From Versatilivorator sp963663845 (GTDB lineage Bacteria > Acidobacteriota > Terriglobia > Versatilivoradales > Versatilivoraceae): DNA of 64,000 nt. The notes beneath the pieces were generated by a model. It was not told the DNA's origin. It did no database searches and was given only the letters and a program-made list of their open reading frames with translations. The stretch is taken from the NCBI GenBank assembly GCA_963663845.2, contig OY760650.2, positions 558,001 to 622,000 on the forward strand, read 5' to 3'. This document shows positions 20,340 to 29,382 of the stretch, in pieces. Position numbers and translations under genes: made by a program. The first letter of the stretch is position 1. Each line of letters begins with the position of its first letter.

Positions 20340-22094
20340 CTACCACCCAATGCCCCACTCCCCCCCTCCGGCTGAAGTTTCCCGGCGCGCGGCGCTGCCG
20401 GAACTCTCGGGGCTCAGGGGGATGCGCTCCAAGACGAAGTCCTCGATGCGGATCGTCTTGGAGAACACACCCAGGTGGGCGGTCTCGACGCGTACCAGCT
20501 CGGCTCCCTCCAACCAGTTGTCGGGCAGCGCCGGACCGCCCTCGGGGAGCCGGAATTCGAAATACCTCCGACTGACCCCCAGCATGGAGACGATGTCTGA
20601 CCAGGGGTGGGGAATGGCCAGAGTGGAGGAGAAGGAATAGTTCCGTGTTCCCAGAAGCGCCTCCCGCCGCGTTGGGTGGACCAGCAGGTAACGACCGGTC
20701 TTCCCGGCATCCAGGGTGAGCCGATGTTCGGACTCGCTGAACAGGATGTTGAAGCCCTGGTCCGACGGCCGGTAAAAAAGACCGGTCACCGCCAGGATGC
20801 GGCCGTGGTCGGAGCCTCGGACATAAGCGTTCCCCGGGACAGGCGGTATGGTTTGCATCCGGTTCCGCTGCGCCACGAACTCCACTTGGGCCTGGTAGAC
20901 CGTCGGGGAGCCGGCATGGCGGTCGTAGTGTTCCCGACGGATCGCAAACAGCTCCAACGGACGTTTCCAGGATGGAGCGTCCAGGTTGAGGAACTTCACC
21001 CCTCCCAGGCGTCGTGCCAGCCATGCTGCCCGCTCCAGGTCCCAATCATCGTGGAAGTAGAACCGGAATCGTGGAGACAGATCCTTATACAAATAACGAC
21101 TCCGGCCACGATGATGGGCCAGGCCTTTTCCGGATGATGAGATTTGCTCCGCAGATATGCCCGCGGGGATGGCGCCCATCCCCGCGGGCAAGGGGTCCAC
21201 GGCAAGGTCTCCCCTGAGAATCAGCCACTCGTCGCCTTGGCGGTTCACCTGTCGATCAAACCTGAGGCTGCCGACCTCGACCCGCGCCGCGACCTCTTCC
21301 GGGTCCAGGATGGCTTGGGCCACGGGGGTCTTGATCGGCCACAAATCCCAGGGCCAGAGAGTCGTGATGAGAAACAGCCCTGGGACTACCGGAGAGGCCA
21401 GGATCAGGCTTCGCTTCGTCTGGAGCGTCAGGTATTGATGGCAAACTACCGTCACGGCTACCGCCAGCAGGAACAGGGAAAAACCAATGGCCGCCGAATC
21501 TTCAAGGGATCCATCCCAACGCGTTCGGAGGAGAGGCAGGCGGAGTGCGTACTGCACGATCGCCAATCCGACAGCCGCGACAATTCCCAGGAACAGCATG
21601 CGGGACAGGTTGGGAGTCAAGCACGCCAGCGCCGTGAGAACGGCGAGGACCAGCAACTGGAGCACGACAATTTGCGGAACCGAGCGGAAGGCGTCGTAAA
21701 GGGTCACTCCGTTAAAAAGGAGCGTCAGGAATTGTGCTGCCACGGTCGGAAGGATCACCGCCAGCAGCAGGAAGAGCGACTTGCCGGCCAGCAGGCGGCC
21801 TCGGGAAACAGGACGGCTCAGCCAGAAGGCGGTGCTGCCGACGGTGGAGTCCCTCTGCACCAGTTGAGAGACGATCAGCACCAGCAAGCCGAAATCGAGG
21901 GCCGCCAGCAGCCAGGCCAGTCCGGCAAGGAAGGCTCCCGACATCATTTCGATTGCAGGCGGAGAACCGGGAATTCGTCCGACAACCGAGATCAGCACCA
22001 CCTGCAGGATCGACAGGCTCCACCACCCAACCAGAGGGAGAAGCAGGCGCAGGTCTCGAATATCCTTGCCGATGATGTGGAAGGTCGGTCTCAT
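20340..22094 (-). CDS. ABC-2 type permease, type A (second of array)
   Basis: A 584-residue permease. The start is set at ATG 22094, because the paralogues begin with a similar MxxTxHxxxxD segment (here MRPTFHIIGKD); a GTG two codons earlier is also open. Type-A features are IVSQLVQRDSTVG, WLSRPVSRGRLL, TLYDAFRSVPQ and VVCHQYLT. The C-terminus carries AELVRVETAHLGVFSKTIRIEDF. Together with the type-B gene 42 bases upstream it forms one A/B pair. All four proteins share the core motif FWLSRPVS, which lies on a loop between early helices. Confidence 0.86.
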   Translation of the reverse strand: MRPTFHIIGKDIRDLRLLLPLVGWWSLSILQVVLISVVGRIPGSPPAIEMMSGAFLAGLAWLLAALDFGLLVLIVSQLVQRDSTVGSTAFWLSRPVSRGRLLAGKSLFLLLAVILPTVAAQFLTLLFNGVTLYDAFRSVPQIVVLQLLVLAVLTALACLTPNLSRMLFLGIVAAVGLAIVQYALRLPLLRTRWDGSLEDSAAIGFSLFLLAVAVTVVCHQYLTLQTKRSLILASPVVPGLFLITTLWPWDLWPIKTPVAQAILDPEEVAARVEVGSLRFDRQVNRQGDEWLILRGDLAVDPLPAGMGAIPAGISAEQISSSGKGLAHHRGRSRYLYKDLSPRFRFYFHDDWDLERAAWLARRLGGVKFLNLDAPSWKRPLELFAIRREHYDRHAGSPTVYQAQVEFVAQRNRMQTIPPVPGNAYVRGSDHGRILAVTGLFYRPSDQGFNILFSESEHRLTLDAGKTGRYLLVHPTRREALLGTRNYSFSSTLAIPHPWSDIVSMLGVSRRYFEFRLPEGGPALPDNWLEGAELVRVETAHLGVFSKTIRIEDFVLERIPLSPESSGSAARRETSAGGGEWGIGW

Positions 22095-22136
22095 TCCCAC
22101 TCTCGCTCCCGTCGGGACCGCAGCCGCGTCCCCGAA

Positions 22137-23906
22137 TCAGCCGTCGTCCGCGGGCGGCGCTTCCTCCCAGGGGGATGGGGCGATTCGATCCATTACCAGA
22201 TCCTCCAAGCGGATCGACTTGGAAATCCAACCCACATCGCGGCCCGCGACCCGGATGAGCTCGGCTCCGTGAATCCAATCCGGATCGATGGGAGGGCCAT
22301 CCCCGGATGGACGGAATTCGAGCTGCAGCCGTCTGACCCTCAGCATGGGAAGGGCAGAGGACAGCAAGGGCGGTATCGACAGGGAGTCCCCCCGATCCCA
22401 TCCCCTCAGCGCCTGCCGCCGGGATCGGTTGATCAGGAGATAGGCGCTCGGCCGGCGACCGTCCTGCAGGAGGCGATGCCTGACCTCGTTGAGGCGGACG
22501 ATCCAGCGCCCGCGAGGGGACGCGTCCACCGAGAGGATCACCGCCCGATCCGCCCCCTCGTAGCCGGCCCCTTCCTCCAACTGCATGACGTTGATGGCCT
22601 GCCTCCAGATCAGGAAGTCAACCCGGGCGGTCAGGGCCACCCCTTCCGCCCGGTGACGGTCGTAGAGATCCTTGCCGAAGGAGAACAACTCCGGATGGCC
22701 CAGCCGGAAGGGAGTGTCCCCATAGGGAGTGACGCTATTGAGGAAGGCCACGCCCTTCAGGGTCTGCCTGAGCAGGCTGGACATCTCACTCCACAACCGC
22801 ACTTGCCCCCTTCGTCCGGGGATACCGTAGGCAAAGCTGTTCTGACTCACATGGCTGGACAGAGTTTCTCCGGAGGGCGAGAGCAACCTGGCGGAAACCT
22901 GCATCGGCAAGGCGGCGAGATCGGGCGGCAGAGGGGCCAGTCCAATGCTCCCCTTGAGCAGCACCTTCTCGTCTCCCCTCAGGCCCAAGGCAGACAAGGG
23001 GTCCTGCTCGAAGCTCAACAGCAGACTCCCTTCCTCCACCCGAGCCTCGATCTCTTCGGGGGCCGGAATTGCCTTGTCGAGACCCTCGCGCACTGGCAAG
23101 GCCGGTCCCAAAAACTGGCCCCAATATCCCAAGGACAGGAGAGCGCCATAGGCAGCCGCCGAGACACCCGCCCCCAGGAGAACCCTGCTCCAGGTCGTCC
23201 TGCGAGTCAGATACTGGAAGCCAACCAGGGCCCCGGCAGTCACCAGCAGCAAACTCGCACATACCGCCAAATAGCTGCCGAAGTGGGGAGGCGGAATGGA
23301 CTGCGCCACCGGAACGCCATCGTCGGGCAGGCTCTCTCCCCCCAACAGCCATAACCAGGTTGCCCCTATCGAAAAGAAGATCCACAGCAATGGCACACCG
23401 AATAGCGTCAGGCCGCCCGCCAGGATCGTTCCGGCCAAGCTGGTGGTCACAGCCGCCAGCATCATGAGGAGAACCAGCGCCAGCACCGTCAGAAAGAGGA
23501 TCTGCGGAATCGATCGAAAGGTGTCGTAGGGAGTGACTCCACATACGAACAGGAGACCCACCTCCACCAGGAGGGTGGGCATGACGAAGGCAGCGAGCAG
23601 AAAGAGTGACTTGCCGGCCAGCAGGCGGGCTCCCGAAACCGGTCGACTCAACCAGAAGGCGGTGCTTCCAATGGTGGAGTCCTTGTGCACCAGTCGGGCA
23701 ACCAATACCGCCAGCAGGCAGATCTTGAGGACTGCCACCAGCCAGGCCAAGGAAGAGAGAGAGAAGACATGTCCCATCTCAACGAGAGAAAACCGGGGAG
23801 CGTACCCGACCAGCCCCGCCTGCAGGATCACCAGGCCCAGCCACAACCCCAGATAGGGACTCAGGTAGCGAAGGTCCCAAGCCGCCAAGTGCAGTGTCAG
23901 GTTCAT
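22137..23906 (-). CDS. ABC-2 type permease, type B (first of array)
   Basis: A 589-residue permease lying directly after the ATPase gene (18-base gap). It starts MNLTLHLAAWDLRYL, has LVARLVHKDSTIG, WLSRPVSGARLLAG, TPYDTFRSIPQ and MMLAAVTTSLAG, all shared with the type-B gene at 18602. Membrane helices occupy about residues 15-280. The C-terminal soluble half ends in VGWISKSIRLEDLVMDRI. AGGAGGG precedes the ATG with good spacing. Confidence 0.86.
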   Translation of the reverse strand: MNLTLHLAAWDLRYLSPYLGLWLGLVILQAGLVGYAPRFSLVEMGHVFSLSSLAWLVAVLKICLLAVLVARLVHKDSTIGSTAFWLSRPVSGARLLAGKSLFLLAAFVMPTLLVEVGLLFVCGVTPYDTFRSIPQILFLTVLALVLLMMLAAVTTSLAGTILAGGLTLFGVPLLWIFFSIGATWLWLLGGESLPDDGVPVAQSIPPPHFGSYLAVCASLLLVTAGALVGFQYLTRRTTWSRVLLGAGVSAAAYGALLSLGYWGQFLGPALPVREGLDKAIPAPEEIEARVEEGSLLLSFEQDPLSALGLRGDEKVLLKGSIGLAPLPPDLAALPMQVSARLLSPSGETLSSHVSQNSFAYGIPGRRGQVRLWSEMSSLLRQTLKGVAFLNSVTPYGDTPFRLGHPELFSFGKDLYDRHRAEGVALTARVDFLIWRQAINVMQLEEGAGYEGADRAVILSVDASPRGRWIVRLNEVRHRLLQDGRRPSAYLLINRSRRQALRGWDRGDSLSIPPLLSSALPMLRVRRLQLEFRPSGDGPPIDPDWIHGAELIRVAGRDVGWISKSIRLEDLVMDRIAPSPWEEAPPADDG

Positions 23907-23924
23907 TGCGCCCTCCTAATACGT

Positions 23925-24830
23925 CTAGCCGTACAGCCGAAAGGTGCGGGCCAGCGCCAGGAAGATGGCCTTCAGCGACATGGGACGCACCGTCAGGTCC
24001 TTGATTCCCGGCAGTGAGTTCCGGATGGCCTGGTCTCCGTCTTCCTCCCTGTAGCGGCAGTTTACGAACCGGACCACCTGCCCCGCCCTTTCCGCCAGCA
24101 GCCAGGAATCGGGGAGGGTCTCCGGCATTTCCCGGCCCGGCTCCAGGGTGGCCTCGCATTGACGGAAGCGGGCCTGCAGCGAGGCGGTGGGCTCCGCCAG
24201 CCGCTTCCTCCCCTTGTCGATCACTCCCACCCAGTCGGCCAGCCGCTCCACTTCGTCGATGTCGTGGGAGGCCACCAGGATGGTCCATTGGCTGCGGCCG
24301 CTCAACTCCAGCAGGCCGCGAATGAACTCGTCCCGGACCAGCGGGTCCAGGCCGGTGAAAGGCTCGTCCAGGATGACCAGCTCGGGCCGGTAGGAGAGCG
24401 AGGAAAGCAGCGAGGCCTTGACCTTCATGCCCCGGGAGAAGGTCTTGATCTTCCGGTTCAGCGGCAGCTCGAACTGGCGTGTCAACTGCCGGCACAGATC
24501 GGGGTCCCAGGTCGGATACATGGGGCGGCAGTAGTCGATCAACTGCTGAACCGTCATCCATTCCAGCATTTGCTGGTTCTCGGAGACGTAGCCGATCCGG
24601 GCCAGTTGGGCCGGGCCCAGCCGGAGGGAATCGACGCCCATCATCCGGGCCGTGCCGCTGGTGGGGCGAATCATGTTCATCAGCATCTTGATCACGGTGG
24701 TCTTTCCGGCTCCGTTGGGTCCCAGAAAAGCGAAGACGCTTCCCTCCGGGACCTGCAGCGACAGGTTGCGCACGGCCATGGTCTTGCCGAATCGCCGCGT
24801 CAACTCGTGGGTCTCAATGATGGCGTTCAT
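23925..24830 (-). CDS. ABC transporter ATP-binding protein
   Basis: A 301-residue ATPase that energises the adjacent permeases. Walker A is GPNGAGKTT (about 37-45) and the Q-loop sits in SENQQM. The usual LSGGQ signature is replaced by FSRGMKVK, as in YtrB/CcmA-like ATPases of ABC-2 exporters. Walker B is LVILDEPFTGLD and the H-loop is VASHDIDEVE. A C-terminal extension of about 80 residues follows the ATPase core. Its ATG overlaps the regulator's stop codon (ATGA), so translation is probably coupled. One ATPase serves four permeases here. Confidence 0.93.
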   Translation of the reverse strand: MNAIIETHELTRRFGKTMAVRNLSLQVPEGSVFAFLGPNGAGKTTVIKMLMNMIRPTSGTARMMGVDSLRLGPAQLARIGYVSENQQMLEWMTVQQLIDYCRPMYPTWDPDLCRQLTRQFELPLNRKIKTFSRGMKVKASLLSSLSYRPELVILDEPFTGLDPLVRDEFIRGLLELSGRSQWTILVASHDIDEVERLADWVGVIDKGRKRLAEPTASLQARFRQCEATLEPGREMPETLPDSWLLAERAGQVVRFVNCRYREEDGDQAIRNSLPGIKDLTVRPMSLKAIFLALARTFRLYG

Positions 24831-25252
24831 TTCGAGCCTTCCTTGCCGGGGTTCTCCCGGGCGTTGACCGAAACTTCCGAAAGGCCATTCCAGTGGTCCT
24901 GAACGGCTTCCAGGACCTGCTCCAGCGTCAGCGAGAGCCTCCTGGCCTCCACCACCAGAGCCTCCGCTTCGTGCTCCAGCAGCGCCGAGCGCTCCCGCGG
25001 AGAGGCTTCCGGCAGGCGGGCCACCGTGGTGCCGACTCCCGGCTCGACCTCCAGCAGTCCCTGGTCCACCAGCCGCGTCACCACCTTCTGGGCCGTATTG
25101 GGATTGATCCTCAGCTCCTGGCTGAGCTTGCGGACCGAAGGAAAGCGGTCTCCCGGCAGCAGTTGGCCCGAGATGATGGCCTTCTGCACGGCGTAGACCA
25201 GTTGCTGGTAGAGCGACAGGCCCGCTCGGAACTGTACCGTGAATGGCAGCAT
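24827..25252 (-). CDS. GntR-family (YtrA-like) transcriptional regulator
   Basis: A 141-residue regulator. The N-terminal GntR winged helix (about residues 10-75) shows LYQQLVYAVQKAIISG, GDRFPSVRKLSQELRI and NPNTAQKVVTRLVDQGLL. A short helical C-terminal tail without a large effector domain is typical of the YtrA subfamily, which controls ABC transporter operons. The start at 25252 is chosen because the usual YtrA start region (LPFTVQF...SLYQQL) begins there. The next candidate upstream would place the promoter inside the gene. A perfect 10-bp inverted repeat lies directly in front of the ATG, so autoregulation is likely. Confidence 0.9.
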   Translation of the reverse strand: MLPFTVQFRAGLSLYQQLVYAVQKAIISGQLLPGDRFPSVRKLSQELRINPNTAQKVVTRLVDQGLLEVEPGVGTTVARLPEASPRERSALLEHEAEALVVEARRLSLTLEQVLEAVQDHWNGLSEVSVNARENPGKEGSK

Positions 25253-25279
25253 ATGTGTACTATGGATACTAGTACACAT
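25253..25279. promoter_or_regulatory. Palindromic operator for the GntR-type regulator
   Basis: A perfect inverted repeat: ATGTGTACTA (25253-25262), seven bases, then TAGTACACAT (25270-25279). GTAC/TA-rich palindromes of this size are known YtrA-type GntR operators. It touches the regulator's ATG and occupies the promoter core, so binding should block transcription of the whole operon. Confidence 0.8.
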
Positions 25280-25287
25280 GATGTCAA
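25259..25287 (-). promoter_or_regulatory. Predicted sigma-70 promoter of the ABC operon
   Basis: On the minus strand, TTGACA (25287-25282, perfect -35) is followed by a 17-base spacer and CATAGT (25264-25259, four of six to TATAAT). The start point predicted from this spacing falls at or within a base or two of the A of the ATG (25252), so the message would be leaderless. No ribosome-binding site could precede that ATG within such a transcript. Confidence 0.65.
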
Positions 25288-25470
25288 GGAACATTTTGAA
25301 AACACCTGCTCATTTTCGATACGAGGACGACAGGAATCGGCGGGGCGCCGCCATCTGCTCCGGATGGTTGAGGTCTACGAAGGTTGCGGCCGCCGCTTCC
25401 CCTTCTGCGCTTGCGCAGCGCTGACTTGCCCCAGTGGCGGATTCTCCGGCGTCGTCCGCAGGTCGGCTAT

Positions 25471-25736
25471 AATCGACCTTTCGAGGCGGCCACCTTCGAG
25501 GACGTGACCGCATGTATGAAGCAGGGCTCAGACCCCCGGGAAGTCAACCAGCAGGGACAGGCGGTCCTGCACACCGCGGCCAGCCACAGCCCCAACCCGG
25601 AGGTCACTACGGCCCTGGCAGAGTTGCCGATCCCACGGCGCGGGACCGCCACGGCAGTACTCCCCGAAGCCTTGCCGGGGAGAACCGAAACCTCGAAATC
25701 TCCACGATTCTCCGCCAGTTGAAGGGCAGCCAATGA
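25471..25736 (+). pseudogene. Frameshifted ankyrin-repeat gene remnant
   Basis: Frame 1 from 25471 encodes FEAATFEDVTACMKQGSDP then one ankyrin repeat (VLHTAASHSPNPEVTTALAEL). At 25626/25627 the homology moves to another frame and continues as ADPTARDRHGSTPRSLAG to the stop at 25736. Compared with intact relatives, about four bases are missing at the junction (a Gly codon plus one base). The signal peptide and the C-x2-W-N cap are missing at the 5' end. The end, NLEISTILRQLKGSQ, resembles the C-terminal caps of the two downstream ankyrin proteins. Confidence 0.82.
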
Positions 25737-25773
25737 CCGTAGACTCCCTCACAACCTTACCCAAGGAGCGGCC

Positions 25774-28700
25774 ATGAAACCCGACCCAAAGGGGCATCGA
25801 TGTGCCTGCATGACCATTATCGCCGTCCTCGCGGGATGTGCAGCCCTGCCGGCCCTCCCGCAGGCATCGGAAAGCGGTCCAAGCTGCGAGGATTGGAACA
25901 GGAGGACGTTCTTTATGACCGCGTCGGTCGATACGGTTACCGCCTGCCTGGAAGCGGGAGCCGATCCCAAGGCGAAGACCAAGAGCGGTGAAACTCCGCT
26001 GCACTCTGCAGCCATGTACTCAGCGGATCCTGCGATCATTGCGAAGCTGGTCGAGGCAGGGGCTGCCCTCGAGGCCCGGGGGCAATTTGGCGACACTCCC
26101 CTGCATGATGCGGCCAGTATCAACGACCATCCCGCCATAATCGCCGCCCTGGTCGAGGCGGGCGCCAACTTGCAGGCCAGGGACCAGATGGGCGAAAGCC
26201 CGCTGCATTGCGCGGCCGGCCGTTTCCAAACCAATCCCGCCATGGTCGCCGCCCTGCTCGAGGCGGGCGCCGATCCCAACGCCCTGGACGAGAAAAATCA
26301 AACCGCCCTGCATACTGCGGCGAGAAGCAGCCGCAGCAGTTCGGCCATCGCCGCAATGATGAGCCCCGAGGGTATCGCCGAAGCCATGAAGGCAGCCCAG
26401 GAAGCAGCCAAGCTCAATCCTGAGCTCATGCCTGAACTGCCCGATGCCGAAGCCCTGGCCGAAACGGCCAGTCCCGAGGCAATGGCCGAGAGCATGAAGG
26501 CAATGGAAGAGTCCGATGCAGCCAAACCCCGGGTGATTGTTGAACTGGTCAGCGCGGGCGCCGACCCCAACGCTCGAGATGAAGACGGCTGGACTCCCCT
26601 GCACACCGCAGGCTTGTACGGGGCCATGCCCGAAGTCATCGCCGAACTGGTCAAGATGGGCGCTGATCCCGATGCCAGGGACAATGACGATGAGACTGCG
26701 CTCCACGCGGCACTCATTTCCCCGGCCGGCACACTCGACACCATCGCCGCCCTGCTCAAGGCAGGCGCCGATCCCAAAGCTCGGGACGAGCGGGGTAGGA
26801 CTCCGCTCCACCAAGCAGTCCAAGCCAGCCGACCCTCCCAAGGAATTGCTGAGATGCCTTCTCCGGATGACCCTGACGAGCTTTTCGCTTCCGCGGCCAT
26901 GGCCAAGATGTTCGAGACAACCACCGATACCCTTCCCGAGATTATCGCGGCTCTCTTGGAGGCTGGCGCCGACCCAAACGAAGGGGACGATGACGGTCGG
27001 ATTCCTTTGCACCTGGCCGCCAGGCACACCACTGATGCCGACATCGTGACCGCGCTCGTCAAGGCCAAGGCCGACCCCAATGCACCCGACGAAAACGGCC
27101 AGACTCCCCTGCATCTGGCGGCCCGCTTCACGACCAACCCGGTAATCATTGCCGTGCTGATCCAGGCCGGGGGCAATCTCAGAGCCAGAGACAAGAACGG
27201 CAGCACCCCACGAGACTTGGCCGAGGGGAATCCCAGGCTCAAGGACTCAGAGGTCTACCGCCGGATGATTGCCGTCGTTGCTGGGTCCACCACTCTATCG
27301 GCCAGTGCAGCCGAGGGCGGCGACGGGGTCTGCGCCCGCTGGAACGGGTACGAGTTCTTTGAAAGAGTCTCGCTGGAAGTCGTGAAGTCCTGCCTGAAAA
27401 CCGGCGCCGATCCCATGCACCGGGACCGCAACGGCTGGACTCCCCTGCACCATGTCGCTTGGAAACACGGCAATCCCGATACCGTCACCGCTCTGGTCGA
27501 GGCCGGAGCCGACCCCAACGCAGAGGGAAGTCATGGTCGGACACCGATTTTTTTCGCGGCCGAGGACAACCCCAGTCCCGCCGTGGTGGACGCATTGGTG
27601 CAGGCCGGCGCCAACCCCCAGGAGCGGGACAGAAACGGCGACATACCCCTGCACGTGGCAGCCATGCGCAACTCGAATCCCGGTATCATCGCCGCGCTCC
27701 TCGAGGCCGGGGCCGACGCCAATGCGAAAAACAATCAGGGCCGGACGCCTCTGCATACCGCCGCCTCCTACAACGCCGATCCCGCTTTCATCGACGCATT
27801 GAGCAAGGGAGGCGCCGACCCCAACGCCCGGGACGAAAAGGGCGGGACGCCCCTGAATCTGGCGGCCCAAAATAACGTCAATCCCGCCATCATCGACGCG
27901 TTGGCGCAGGCGGGCGCCGAACTCAATGCCAAGGACAATAACGGTCACACGCCTCTCTTCTGCGCCGCCGAGTCCAACCTCAATCCCGCCGTTGTTGCCC
28001 GCCTGGCCATGGCGGGAGCCGACCCCCGGATTTCGGATAAAGAGGGTCGGACACCCCTGCAGGCAGCAATCAAGTCCAACGCCAATTCGGAAATCATCGC
28101 GGCTCTGGTGGAGGCGGGCGCCGACATCGAGACCCGAGACAATCAGGGCGCGAATCTTCTGCACATCGCGGCGGGGTACAGTCTGGATCCGGCCGTCATT
28201 GCCGGTCTGGCACGATCCGGCGTCAACCCCGAGGCTCAAGATAAAGACAAGTGGACGCCCCTGCATACAGCGGCCCGATACAATCCGAATCCCGACGTCC
28301 TCGCCGCCCTGGTCAATGCCGGCGCCGACCCCGGAGCCCAGGGCGAGAAATCCCGCACCCCGCTGCACATTGCGGCCCAACACAACCCCAATCCCGCCGT
28401 CATTTCCGCCCTGGCCAAGGCAGGGTCCGATCCCAATGCCAGGGATGGCGACGGCCAGACTCCCCTCCACACCGCCGCCCGACACACCGACAATCCCGGA
28501 GTCATCTCGGCCTTGATCGAGGCGGGGGCGGATCGAGAGGCAGTGGTTCAGCGCGGTCGGACAGTGCTGCATACGGCGGCCGCGTACAACTCCAATGCAC
28601 ACGTTCTCACTGCCCTGATCACGATGGGGGCCGACACTGAAGCCGAAGACCGGGACGGATGGACGCCGCTCTACGCCGCTGCCAAGGAGAACTCCAACCC

Positions 28701-29382
28701 CGCCATCATCGCCGCCCTGGTCAATGCCGGCGCAGACCCCCGTCAACGGGATCGAAACGGCTGGACGCCTCTGCATCAGGCGGCTCGATACAACCCCAGT
28801 CCCGCCATCATCGCTGCTTTGGTCGAGGCAGGGGCCGACATTGAGGCCCGCGATGAGCGTGGCCAGACACCCCTGCACGCACAAACCTGGTACGGGGCCA
28901 ACCCCGCCATCATCGCCGCCCTGGCCAGAGCCGGCGCCGACCTCAATGCCCGGGACGAACAGGGCGAAACACCCTTGCACTGGGCGGTGACCAGCAGGGC
29001 CAATCCCGGAATCATCGGCCTGCTGGTCAAGCAAGGCGCCAACATCAACGCACCGGACGAAGACGGCGATACGCCCTTGCACAAGGCAGTCTGGTACAAC
29101 CAAAATCCGAGCCTCATCTCCGAACTGCTCAAGCAGGGCGCCGACCCCGCGGCTCGAGACAACCACGGGAACACCCCCTTGCATGGAGCCGCCGGTTACC
29201 AGGCCAATCCGGGCATCATCGCGGTTCTTCTAGAGGGCGGGGCCGATCCCAGGGCGCGAGATGACTCCGGAAAAACACCCCTGCACCAGGCAGCCGAGTC
29301 CAGGAGCAATCCTGCCGAGCCTTTTGCAAAATTCCTCGTGGGACCCGTCGATGTGGTGGCCAACATGACGTTGCAGCCGTGA
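25774..29382 (+). CDS. Giant ankyrin-repeat lipoprotein, 3' end disrupted by an IS
   Basis: The open frame encodes 1202 residues. A lipoprotein signal ends in VLAGC (cysteine 22). Next comes a cap C-x2-W-N...FF...C, then about 30 or more 33-residue ankyrin repeats of the form TPLHxAAxxNxNPAIIAALVxAGADPNARD. At residue 498 a C-terminal cap (RLKDSEVYRRM) runs directly into a second signal-like stretch and a second cap (CARWNGYEFFERVS), so two units have been fused. Gene-derived sequence ends at 29316. The last 21 residues are encoded by the inserted element. The original 3' end is at 30807-31049, and joining the two gives a 1261-residue protein. Ankyrin proteins mediate protein binding, and exported ones often act on host or neighbour cells. 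AAGGAG precedes the ATG. Confidence 0.9.
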   Translation: MKPDPKGHRCACMTIIAVLAGCAALPALPQASESGPSCEDWNRRTFFMTASVDTVTACLEAGADPKAKTKSGETPLHSAAMYSADPAIIAKLVEAGAALEARGQFGDTPLHDAASINDHPAIIAALVEAGANLQARDQMGESPLHCAAGRFQTNPAMVAALLEAGADPNALDEKNQTALHTAARSSRSSSAIAAMMSPEGIAEAMKAAQEAAKLNPELMPELPDAEALAETASPEAMAESMKAMEESDAAKPRVIVELVSAGADPNARDEDGWTPLHTAGLYGAMPEVIAELVKMGADPDARDNDDETALHAALISPAGTLDTIAALLKAGADPKARDERGRTPLHQAVQASRPSQGIAEMPSPDDPDELFASAAMAKMFETTTDTLPEIIAALLEAGADPNEGDDDGRIPLHLAARHTTDADIVTALVKAKADPNAPDENGQTPLHLAARFTTNPVIIAVLIQAGGNLRARDKNGSTPRDLAEGNPRLKDSEVYRRMIAVVAGSTTLSASAAEGGDGVCARWNGYEFFERVSLEVVKSCLKTGADPMHRDRNGWTPLHHVAWKHGNPDTVTALVEAGADPNAEGSHGRTPIFFAAEDNPSPAVVDALVQAGANPQERDRNGDIPLHVAAMRNSNPGIIAALLEAGADANAKNNQGRTPLHTAASYNADPAFIDALSKGGADPNARDEKGGTPLNLAAQNNVNPAIIDALAQAGAELNAKDNNGHTPLFCAAESNLNPAVVARLAMAGADPRISDKEGRTPLQAAIKSNANSEIIAALVEAGADIETRDNQGANLLHIAAGYSLDPAVIAGLARSGVNPEAQDKDKWTPLHTAARYNPNPDVLAALVNAGADPGAQGEKSRTPLHIAAQHNPNPAVISALAKAGSDPNARDGDGQTPLHTAARHTDNPGVISALIEAGADREAVVQRGRTVLHTAAAYNSNAHVLTALITMGADTEAEDRDGWTPLYAAAKENSNPAIIAALVNAGADPRQRDRNGWTPLHQAARYNPSPAIIAALVEAGADIEARDERGQTPLHAQTWYGANPAIIAALARAGADLNARDEQGETPLHWAVTSRANPGIIGLLVKQGANINAPDEDGDTPLHKAVWYNQNPSLISELLKQGADPAARDNHGNTPLHGAAGYQANPGIIAVLLEGGADPRARDDSGKTPLHQAAESRSNPAEPFAKFLVGPVDVVANMTLQP
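29312..29316. repeat. Target-site duplication, left copy (CTGCC)
   Basis: Five bases flanking the left terminal repeat of the insertion sequence. They are identical to 30802-30806. Confidence 0.85.
29317..29334. repeat. Left 18-bp terminal inverted repeat of the IS
   Basis: Reads GAGCCTTTTGCAAAATTC. It is the exact reverse complement of 30784-30801, and the match does not extend further inward. Confidence 0.95.

Noticed and set aside
16723..25252. A prophage or integrative element around the ABC operon
   Set aside because: No integrase, attachment site or phage gene is present, and base composition by eye does not differ strongly from neighbours.
25774..29316. The periodic DNA (about 99 bases) as a CRISPR or tandem array
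   Set aside because: The period equals 33 codons of an ankyrin repeat and codes for one open frame, with variable positions as expected for protein repeats.
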